From Cynocephalus volans (Eukaryota; Chordata; Mammalia; Dermoptera; Cynocephalidae), in assembly GCF_027409185.1 (NCBI RefSeq), contig NC_084475.1:15458130-15522129 (forward strand): a DNA stretch of 64,000 bases, given 5' to 3'. This document shows positions 47,301 through 59,290 of the stretch, one piece after another (position 1 is the stretch's first letter; every line of letters begins with the position of its first letter). The position numbers and the translations under genes were made by a program. The notes under the pieces were generated by a model. That model ran no database searches. It was not told the origin of the DNA and saw only the letters and a list, made by a program, of their open reading frames with translations.

Positions 47301-50300
47301 GGTCCTGCTGTCTGAACCCTCGTGACACAGACGGCAGCCCTGAGCTCTAGGAAGCAGCTTTCTCATCCGACGGTTACTCACCACCTACACCACATGGAAT
47401 TATCCTAGATTAGGAAGAAGTTGGGCACCAGGGAGAAGTGACTTGCTCACAGGTAGTGAGTGACAGTCAGGACTGGACCCATCCCTGGCAGGGCACAGGG
47501 CAGCAGCTGCTCTCCACTCTGGGTCAGGACAGCCAGGGCCTTGTCCCTCTCTGCCACCACTTATGATGTGGCTTAAGTTGGATAAGGCAGCTCATTTTTC
47601 TCCAGAAAAAAAAAAAATAGGGAAATTAAAAACCTCTTCCTTTCTCACAGGACATGACTGTCATAAAGCCCAGAAGGAATTTTCTGGCTGTTATTTTTTT
47701 CTTGTGTATTTTCAAACAATGAACTTTTTAGAAGAGGGAAGCAGCACCAGGTACATTTGTTGCTTGTGGTTGGAAGTTCTGTGGAAGAGGCAGGTGACCC
47801 GGGGTCCATAGTAGCACACACAGCTGTGCCTGCTAGCTTCTCCGCCCCTGTGAGACAGGTCCTCCTATCTGCCTCAGTCATACCCAACCATACACACACA
47901 CCCCAACATGACTCTCACATCTGCTCACCACCAAGTTCCCTCATTTCCAAATGCCAGAAAAAAGCAGTCCCAAATGTGCTTCCCAGGCCTGGTGATTTGT
48001 CTCAGCATCTCACCCACAGTCCACCTTCTCCATTTCTGTGCTGAAACCCCGGGCCAAGCATCCATGAACTACTCCTAGCTCTGCCCTTACCAGCCTTGCG
48101 GTCCTGGACAAGTCACTTACCTCCCCTAAGGCTTTTTTCCCAAAGAGGTAATCATCTCCTCCAGACCTGCCCCACTGTGCTGTTCTGAAGCATGTGACAA
48201 AGCCATGCTGACCTTTCTGTTTCTCAAAAGTGCCAAGGCCAAGTTCATTTCAACATCAGAGCCTTGCCCTTGATGGTCCCTGAGTCTGAAAAGCTGGCCC
48301 TGCTCTTAAGTGTCTGCTCCTTCTCGTCTTCCAGGTCTCAGCTCAGATGTGTCCTCCTCAGAGGGGTCCTTCCAGCCCACCCTATTTAAAGCACATCACT
48401 GAGTCCCACTATGTCATGTCACCTCGTTCTGTTTTGCTCACAGTACTTATTGCTTCTTGAAATTATCTTTTTCATTTGTATGACTAGTAGAATGAAGGAT
48501 CCAATCAGACTATGTAAAAGAATCCCCAACCATTAAGGGCTACCAGTTGCCATCCATGCCCCTTTCCAAATCCTCCAATCCACATGCACGCCACATGCTA
48601 CCCAGAAACTTCTCTCAAGGGAACTCTTCTGCTCCTGTTTTTCTCTCTGCTCTCCAATTACTTTTTTAAATTGAGATGTAATTCACATACCACACAATTC
48701 ACTCTTTTAAAGTGTACAACTCAGTGGTTTTTAGTATGTTCACAAAGTTACACAACCATCACCACGATCTAATTCCAGAACATTTTTATCACCCCCAAAA
48801 AGAAACCTGATAACTCATTAGCAGTCACTCTCCCTAGCCCACTTTCCTCAGCCCCTGGAGACCACTAATCTACTATCTATCTCTATGGATTTTCCTCCTC
48901 TGAACATTTCATATGAATGGAATTATGCACTATATGGCCTCTCACGTCTGGTGTCTTTCACTTAGAATGATGTTTTCAACAACCATGTTGTAGCATGTGC
49001 CAGTATTTCATTGCTTTTTATGGCTGAATAATATTCCATTGTATGGGTATACCACATTTTATTTATCCATTCATCAATTGATGGACAGTGGGTTTTTTTC
49101 ACTTTTTGGATATCATGAGTAATGTTGATATCGGTTGGATATGCTTGTCCCCCAAAGCTGATGTTGAAAACTTAATCCCCACTGTCAGTGTTAAGAGGAT
49201 GGGAAATCCTATTATGGCAATTGAAAGATGGGGCCTTGAAGAGGTGATTAGATTGTGAGGACTGCACCCTACTGAATGGATTAATCCATCGATGGCTTAA
49301 TGGGAGTAATGGGCGAGGTTCTGATGGCTTTAAAAAGAGAGCAAATGAAGAGGTTAGCTCTGTCGCACTCAAGCCATTTGCCATGTGACCTCCTGTATTG
49401 CTGTAGAGCCACCACCAGCAAGGCCCTCACCAGATGTGCCCCCTGCACTGTGGATTTCCCAGCCTCCTAAACTGTAAGCAATAAATATTGTTTCCTCTAC
49501 GAATACCAGTTTCAGGTATTTCTGTTATAAGCAATAGAAATGGACTCATACAGTTGTCACAAACATTTATGTACAAGTTTTTATGTAGACATGTCTTTTC
49601 AATTCTCTTGGCTATATATCTAGGAGTGGAATTGCTGGGTCGTGTAGTAATTCTATGTTTTAACATTTTGAGGAACTGTCAATTGTTTTCTAAAGTGGCT
49701 ACACCATTGTATATTCCCATCAGCAACGTATGTCCTAGGCAATTAATTTTAAGAGTCTTAATTGTTCAGTTCTATGAAAGCAGGAGAAAGATTTGGGGGT
49801 GGGCACATTGCAGCAAGCATTTATTCCCTCTCTATTGGATGCTTTCACTCATTCAGCTAATACTTACTACTTGTCTAATCAGTACCTGGTATGGTTGTAG
49901 GCACAAAAATCCCTGCCCCTCTGATGTTTACATTCTGTTGAGGTGACAGAAGGGAGGGGAGAGATAATGGAGAAAAAGAATGCAAGGGAATTGCAGTTTC
50001 AATAAGGGCATCAACAAAGGCCACAGTGAGAAGTAAAGACATGGAGAATCTGAGGAACTGGATGGAGCCTATGGCTGCCTGGGGAAGAACATTCTGGGCA
50101 GAGAGAACAGCAAGTGCAAAAGTCCTGGGGCAGGAGTGTGCCTAGCATGGCTAAAGAACACCTAAGAAGACAGTGTGGCTGGAGTAGGTTGAACTGGGTG
50201 AGGGGAGTAGGAGAGGAGACCAGGGAGAGGATGCGGCAGGAGGAACCAGATTGTGAGAACCCTATAAGGACTCTGGGTTTTAACTAAGTAAGATGGGAAG

Positions 50301-52188
50301 TCCTTGGAGGATTTTGACCAGAGAAGAGCCATGATCTGTCTCACATTTTCAAAAATCATTATAGGGTATGAGAGAAAGAGATGGATGCCCCCTAGGTTTT
50401 GCCTAAGCACCAGAAAAGATGGAGTCTGCAAACACAAAGAGGAGGAAGACCGGGGGAGAAAGGGATTCAAGGGGGAACATCTGGCCAGGTCACATTTGAA
50501 GTGTCACATGATCACTACATATTCATGACCACTGCGATTTCTTACACTGGACATGTTGAATAGACTATAAGATTCTGGAGTCCTGGGAGATGTCCAGGGT
50601 AAGGATATAAAATTGGAAGTCATCTGCACAGGGGTGGGATTTCCAGCCAAGAGAGCAGGTGAGATCAGCAAGGAGGTGACTCTGCATACTAGAGAAGAGG
50701 CCCAAGGGCTGAGCCTGGGGCCCTCCAACACAAAGAAGTCAAGAAAATCCCCTTCATTTTTAATCAAGATGGTGCCCACCAAATTAAACCATCAACCCTC
50801 TAACTCTGCCCACCTCTCAGTCCCTCCTTTCTCTTCATCCCTACTGGGCTTACCTCCTCTTGTCCTGCCTGGTCTCTCAGTAACTTCTATTATTTCCTTC
50901 TGCCCAGATGCCTACACTCACCTCTCTCTCCCCATCTGGCAAACTCCCCCTTTCCTTGCTCCAAAGCCTCTCCACCCTCCCTTCTTCCACGAGGGATCAG
51001 TATTTACCAGCTCTCCTGAACAACCAGGGCTCCTCTGCTTTCCCTGACCCATGGGGCCCATGAGTCTATAAATCACCCAGCCCTGGGCGGTCAGGAATTA
51101 GGCCTTGCGCTGGGTCCATTATGAAGGCCACACTCAGGTGCTGAAATGCTGGGGGAGTGAGTGAGTGGGTGGATGAAAACACAGAGGGGCTCATGCCACT
51201 AAGACGGCCTTCTTGCTGGGCCCCCTCCTCCGTCTGCCAGCCGCTTCCTCCTGCTGGCTAAGCTTTTCCTGAGGACAGACCCAGGCCCCGCTCACCTGAG
51301 AGCCAGAAGAGGTGGAAAAGGAGCAGCAGGTGCATTTTCTCCTCACACCAGGCCCAGTCGAGCAAGAGCAAACTATGGACTCCGCTCCTGCCCCTCCAGC
51401 CTTCTGCTTTTGCTCGCTCTTCCTCCTGCACTTCCTCTTCTGCCACTTCCCACTGGTGAATACAACTGAAAGAGGAAGGAGGTGAAATGGGTGAAACTTC
51501 AGGGCAGTTAGCAATGCAAGAGGTCACAGTACTCATGAATAAGCTTTTGAGAAAGCTCCCTGTCCCGGGCCACAATGCGTTCTCTGAGAAAAGAACCTGG
51601 GGCTTGCTGTCTTATGGAAATTTGCAGGTACAGACCCACTGGGTCTGGCTGACCCTTATCCAATCCTCCTCCCCTGTCGGGAAGACTGGGGGTCAGGGGG
51701 GACCCAGCTCCACCGGAGGAGTGTTAGAGAGCCAAGACTGGTAGATAGAATGCCCTAAACCTGGAATTTCAGGGGCAGCCAAATTCTCAGGAGCCCAGAA
51801 AGCCAGGAGTTCAATGGGATTGAGGGAGGCTGGGGCCAAAGTCAGAAAGCCAGAGGAGAGATTCTAGACCAGAGATTGGAATGAGTGGGTGAAGAGGCTG
51901 ACGGGGTATCAAAACCGAGACTACAAAGAAAGGGGCCCAAACAGCAGGAAGATGTGAGCAGATGATTATTGGTCCAGTGGGCAAGAGGGCTTTGTCCTGA
52001 GAACACGCTGTGGGAAGTCTCACTGCTGTGCCCAGCCCACCAGGTGAGATCCTGTTGATTTCGACTTAGCCCAAATCATCCGGAAACTTGTCAACTCTAT
52101 CAAGAAGTCCTCCCTGAAGAAACCAGCTCATTGCTCATGACTATTACCCTCTCACTCCTACCCCCTGCCTTATAATAACTATGTGTTG

Positions 52189-52220
<32 letters not shown>

Positions 52221-54884
52221 GAAAGAAAAAAGGAAGCACCAGCTTTGCCACTTCACTCCCTTCTCTCTGCCAACTGTGTCTGTCCCCCATCTTTCCTCCC
52301 CCAGAAGGTCCCAGCAGCCCTCCAGTGGAGCACAAAGGTTATGAAAGGATTGGGACTTTCTCATATTTGGCACCAGGAGCCATTTTTGCTATGTGTCACA
52401 CACACTGTGACATCTTGAGTCCCAAGGAGGGACACAAGTCCCTCACACCCTAATCAGGAATGAGTAGGTGTGCCGGAGGATTATTTGCACAGAAAAACAC
52501 AGCAACTGATAAGCCGGGGCTTTTCCAGGATGTGGCCCGAGACAGCCTCTCAGTTTGCATATCTGTAGACCATAAAGTAAGGTCAATAACCCACAGTGAG
52601 GATTCAGATAGCCCTTCGATCCCCACTGCTCGTCACGCAGGTCCTCTGCCCAGAGCCCTGTGCAGGTACACTGGGAGACATTGGCCCTGTGCCACAGGGA
52701 AGCCTTGGCTTCCAGGGAAAACGACCAAGAACTAAGCAGGATGGGCAGCCTGAAGAACAAGGAGGCAGATGTGTTGAAGGTTATGGGGTAAACTTTCCTT
52801 TCCTGGGCACGGGCTGCAAGTGAACAGAACTGTCTGCCAGAAGATCTGCCTGTGGCCGATGCTCTGATCCCAGCCCCTCCCAGGACAGCCTACCACAGGA
52901 GGATTCCCCTTTGAATCATTGACAGAGAATCATGCGAGCGGCTCCAAGTGTGGCCAGACTGCTCTTCTAACCAAGGGCCTATGGGGAATGCAGGCGAGTG
53001 GGCTATTCTGGGGGCCTTGTATCCTCAAAAATCCATTTGAGGCCCCGGTCCTGGCTTGGCCCTTGACTTGGACATGAGCCAGTTACCTCCTGGCTTCCAT
53101 ATCCCTATCTGTGAAAGGAAGGATTGGACAGGTCATCTCAGATTCTCCCTGCCCTAAAGCACTCATGTGTGTGTACATGTGTGTGTGCATGTATGTACGC
53201 AAATGCATGTGGGCACACTGTGCTGTGCATTCTCATGTTTGTAAGGAGGAGCTGTGTGTACACGTGTGTACTGCACATGTGTATCTAGTGGGATGTGCGT
53301 GTGTGTGTTGTGTGTGCATGTGTATATCCAAGTGCTGTGGTTCATGTGTGTGTGTGTGTGTTGATGCATTTGTTGGGTCCTCCTGGAAAAAAGGACAGAT
53401 ACTTGCTCAAGCTACTTCTCTCACCACTTGCAAACTACAGACGACCTTTTCAGAACCCAGCCTGTTCATAGACGGAGGAGCTCCTGTGCTGAAAGGGCCA
53501 TTTTCGTTGGCTCTCTCCCACCCTGCAACAGATGTTCTACAAGAAGTTCATTGCAAGGCCCACTGAGAATTATGAAAACCAAAGTCTAAAATAGATAGAA
53601 CTGAAGAAAACCAAAGAACTCTCAGCAGAGAAGCAACAGGAAAGAGCTTTTGGCCAGATTTCCTCAGACCGAGCCGACAGGTGCTCAGGCCAGGGGCCTT
53701 GCCGGCTGTGCCACCAGTGTAGCTGTGGCTCTGCTGAGAGCCCACCTGGGCCAAGCTCAGTGACGCTTCTAGGGATTTGCCACAAAGCTGACAGAGAATA
53801 AACATCAGCACCCCTTGCTCGATCAAGCTCTTTTCAAAGTCCTATACCAAGCTTTGTATTCATAATTTTCCGATCATGCCCCCAGAATTGCACCAGCTTC
53901 CAGCCCATGGTACATGGATGAATGATCACTCCCTAGATATATGACCTTTGACTTTGTAGTTCTTCTCACTAAGAGGCAGTCTATTTCCACACCCCCTTGA
54001 CTCTGGGCCAGATACGTGACCTACTTCACCCAATAAAATGCAGCAGAAGTGAAGGGCTTCTGACCCCAGCTGTGAAGGCTTCCATGGGGAAGATGCACCC
54101 TGGCCGGCCTGCTGGGTGGACATCAGGGACCCATGGAGCACAGCCAAGCTGCCCAGATGACAGCCTATGGACCCCCAGACACGCGAGGGAGACCACCTGA
54201 GAACAGAACAGCCACCTATGCTAAACTGACAACGCACAAACTTGCATGCCACTGAGTTTGGGGCAGTTTGTTGTAGCAATAGAAAACTAAAAGACCCCAC
54301 AAAAACTAGACCCACCTGACAGCAGCTGTGCAGCCCTCCGCTCTGTATAGCCTCAGCTGCCCAGCTGCCAGTGCATGGCGTCTGCCTGCTCTGGGCCCCT
54401 CCTCCTTTCCATCCTTCCCTCCCAGCTCTCACAATGGCCCCTCCTGCCTCTCCTGCCCCCAGCCCCCACTCTCGCCACTCCCTCTGCGATGTTCAGATCA
54501 CAGCAGACCTCAGACCTCTAGAGCCATCTGTGGCTTGTGATTCAAAATAACGTTTGTCTAACTTACGGAAGCAATACATATTCATTTTAGTGAAATAAAT
54601 TGTGAAATACAGATAAGGTTATATACACACATTTAGTTGCCCCTTGATGGAGTTTGGATGTGTTGTCCCCTCCAAACCTCATGTGGAAATTTGATCCCCG
54701 GTGTGGTAGTGTTGGAAACTGATTCAGTCATGTGGGCAGATCCCTCATGAATGGATTAATGCTCTGCTGAGAGCCCACCTGGGCCAAGCTCAGTGACACT
54801 TCTAGGGATTTGCCACAAAGGGTAATGAGTGAGTTCTGCTCTATTAGTTCCCGCAAGAGCTGATTGTTTAAAGGACGCTGGCAC

Positions 54885-54953
<69 letters not shown>

Positions 54954-57900
54954 CTTCCTCTCGCCTCTGATTTGCTGGTACCTGTTGGCTGCCTGCTGTT
55001 TTCTGCCATGAGTAGAAGCAGCCTGAGGCCCACACCAGATGCGGCTGTCCCAGAATCATAAGCCAAATAAACCTCTGTTATTTATAAATCACCCAGTCTC
55101 AGGTTTGCTGTTATAGCAACACAAAACGGACTAATACACCCCTAGTCTCACCACTGTAAGATAATCACTTTGACACTAAGGTTTAGGGGGCTGGCCAGTT
55201 AGCTCAGTTTGTTAGAGCACGGTTGTTATAACACCCAGTTCAAGGATTCTGATCCCAATACCAGCCAGCTGCCAAAAACAAATAAATAAAATAAAATAAA
55301 TAAAAATGTAAAAAGCATATTTTTAAAGAAAGGAAAGAAAGATTTAAAAATTAAGGTTTATTCATCTTTTATCTCTTCCTGCAGAAATGCATGGTTTATT
55401 CCAGAAATCAAATGGAGGAGCTGATGTGTTGTATAAGCTTATATCACTCAATGTTCAACAGATTTTCATGGTACACAACACTGTCTACTACGGAAAAGAT
55501 ATTCTATAAAAAATACCACCAAGAAGGTAAAAGCTTATATCTGGTTTTCAATCATTGGAAGGCCAACTCAAACTTTTATTTTGTGGACACGCATCCAGGG
55601 ATTGCAATCCCAAACTTCTCTTGGTTATTTGGACTTGCAAACTACAGATAATCTTTTCAGAACCCAACTTCTTTATAGGAGGAGGAGCTCCTGTATCCAA
55701 AGGGCCAGTTTAGTTGGATCTCTCCCAGTCTGAAATAGAAGTCCACAAGGGCTGTATCGCCAGTGGGTAGATCTGCATGTGGCACATAGTAGGTCTTCAA
55801 CGAATATTGATAGAGAATGAATAAATGAGTGCACTATTTTTATCGCATTGTCATTCTGCCCCTAGCCCTGTAAGCTCTGCTGGGAGACTCTGTCTAGCAT
55901 CCAAGAACCAGTCTCTGTTCTTATAAACCATACCATTCTCAGCAACCATTCCTGAACCTTTTCAGTTCACCAAGAACCCAATTGCACTTCATCTTTTCTG
56001 CCCACTTTGCTATGCTCCATAGTTTGCATAGTTATCACATTGAATCCTCATTACAAATCTTGGGGAAAGGTGATAGTATTCCCATTTTCAGATTCAGAAA
56101 TTGAGGGTCATAGAGCAAGTGACTTGCCAAAGGTCACAGAGCTAGTAAATGGCAGAGTCAGGATTCAAACCCAGGTCTGGCTCGTATAAGCAGGCCATGG
56201 TGCTTCCCTCTTGGGGGGTCAGAGTGGGGAGAGAGAGACAGAGACAGGAGACGGCTGCCCTTTGATCCTCTTCAGTGGAGATGATGAAGAAGGAACCTGA
56301 CATCAAAGAGTTGATAAGACAGAGAATCCTGGAGCTGGTTGTCATCAGGGTGTCCACTCCAAGGTTGTTTTTCAAACAGGTTTCCCAGAAATGAAAGAAT
56401 GTTTTGTCATGAATTGGAGATCTATTTAACAAGGCAAAGAACTGATACCACCAACCTTGAACATGTTCGAGATCTAATGCCCTTTTTCTGCAGTCTATGG
56501 AATGGGAGATTGGATCTCATCTAAGTTCTTGTCCAGGAATTCAGGCAGAGGCAAAGCTTAATTTTGAGAAAAACACAGGTCTCCAAAGAGCGGTATTATG
56601 GTTTGAATGTTTGTGTTCCCCAAAATTCATATGTTGAAATCCTAACCCCCAGTGTGATGGTGTTAGGGGGTGGGGCCTTTGGGAGGTGACAAAGTCATGA
56701 GGATGGAGCCCTCATGAATGGGACTAGTCCCCTTGTAAAAGAGACCCAGAGAGCTCTGCCACCTCTTCCACCCTGTGACCACACAGTGAGAAGGTCCTCT
56801 GTGAGGAAGGGCCCCTCACCAGACACCGAATCTGCTGGTGGCTTCATCTTCGACATCCCAGCCTCCAGAGCTGTGAGAAATTAATTTCTGTTGTTTATGA
56901 GCTACACACTTGACAGTATTTTGGTATATCAACCCCAAGGGACTAAGACAGTGGGTTAACCCTCTCTGAGGACAAGAAGACAAAAGGCTCTGTGGCTTTC
57001 AGGACAGAGCCTCTGTCTCCTTTGCCATCTGCCTCTCAGGTATCTGAGATGTATTACACTTGCTGAAACAACAGGAGCTCTCTGGTACCCTCAATCAACC
57101 ATGGTCTGAAAATATTAAATGGAAAATTCCAGAAATAAACAATTCCTAAGTTTTAAATTGTGCACCGTTCTGAGTAATGTGATGAGATTTCACACAATCC
57201 TGCTACACCTCACCCAGGACATGCACCATTCCTTTGCCCAACAGATCCCCACTGTCTATGCCACCTGCCCCAAAGTGCAAGAGTAGTGATGCTGGCAAAC
57301 TGTTATAATCATTCTGCTTTATTAGTACTTATTGCTATTAATCTCTTAATGTGTCTAATTTATAAATTAAACTTTATCGTAGGTATGTATGTATAGGAAA
57401 AAACATAGTACATATAGAGTTCAGTACTACGTGTGGTTTCAGGCATCCACTGCAGGTTTTGAAAAGGATCCCCCACAAATAAGTGGGGACTATTGTAGCT
57501 GCAGGTCTTGAAAAGGATCCCCCACAAATAAGTGGGGACTATCGTAGCTGCAGGTCTTGAAAAGGATCCCCCACAAATAAGTGGGGACTATCATAGCTGC
57601 AATTCAAGCTCCCTCTGCCCAGAAAGTTTGATCTTTTTTTAAGCACTAATTAATGAGCTAGATTTATTTAGAAAAATAAAACAAGCATTTGTTCAGCAAC
57701 AGTTAGGCTAAACATTGGCATACCTCTTCGCTTTCCAAAGTTATCCTACACAACGTGCCTCCCTAACACATTACACAGACTTTTTTCCAATTACAAAAGT
57801 AATGTGTGTTGATTATAGAAAAATAATGAAATACAGATGAACACAAAGAATGCATTTTTAAATCACTCCTAATCCTACCACACGGAGATAACACTGTTAA

Positions 57901-59253
57901 ATACATGTACGTGTACCCATTGCCAGTCTTTTGTTCTTCTGTAGAGAAGCAATTTATTCCAGGTTAAATAAAGTGTGACTCATGTATGTATTTACTTCAC
58001 CAACTGGACTGTTACATTTATTAGGGCTTTTTAATAAAGGAAAAATATAAAAAGAAAACATGGCAGCAGGGCAAGTTGATAATTTTGGAGGCTATGCATG
58101 TATGGGGGCAGAGAAACAGAAACAGGAGGATATATGCAGAGAGAGAGAGAGATTTATTTCAAGGAATTGAGAGATTTATTTCAAGGAATTGGCTCACACA
58201 ACTGTGGGGGCTGGCAAGTCCAAAATCTGCAGGGCAGACTAGAAGCCTGGAAATCCTTGGGCAGGAGCTGATGCTGCAGTCTTGAGACAGAATTTCTCCT
58301 TCCTTGGGGAAACTTCAGCTTTGTTCTTAAAGTCTTTCAATTAATCGGGTGATGCCCACCAAGATTATTGAAGACTTAAAATCAACTAATTGTAGATATT
58401 AACCAACATCAACAAAATACCTTCAGCAACATCTAGTGTTGAATTGAATAACTGGGACTACAGCCTAGCCAAGTGGACACATAAAACTAACCATTTATAC
58501 ACACACATGAAATATATCTATTCATATCCTTTGTTCATTTTTCTACTGAGATTTTCTTCTGAGAGCTCTGTACATCATGAGAGATATTAACCCTTTGTCG
58601 TGTATCTTGCATATATCTTATGTTCCCTGTTTCATTTCTCATTTGAGCTCGTTTCTGGTATCTTCTGTCAACCAGAACATTTTTATTTCTATATAGCAGA
58701 TCTATCAATCTTTTCTTTGTAGCATTGAAATTTCCTGTTTTGTTTAAGAAGGTCACCCAGAGCCACTTTAGGAACCGTAGAAACCACCCATCCATCTAAG
58801 TTCTCTAAGTGTGCCCTTGAATGCTGGAGTCACAGGAAAGAAGCCTACTTAGACAGTATTAGCCAGCTACCATCTAGAGCTCCACTGAAGAATGATTTAA
58901 TGTAAGGCCCCTGTTTTTATCAAGGGTCGATACAGCAGCTACAAGAAAAGCTTTGCATCTTTTGCGAAACTGCAAAGGCCCGTTTTGTTATTCAGGGCCC
59001 CTTGTATAAGAATCCACAGAACATAGTTCTCTCAGCCTGCTGCCAGGAGAAAATATTCTTTGACTGAAAGGACACAGGCGTTTTTTGTCAGACAAGTACC
59101 ACACACCATCTGGTTTCCCATTTTGTCTTGACTGCCAGGAAATCTAGAACCAAGTGCAATGCTCAAATGCAGTAACAATCCAGCCTCACTCTGGGGTGGA
59201 AGATTTGTCCCCCAAACCACCCCCTTACACACATGCACACGCATGCGTGCACG

Positions 59254-59290
<37 letters not shown>

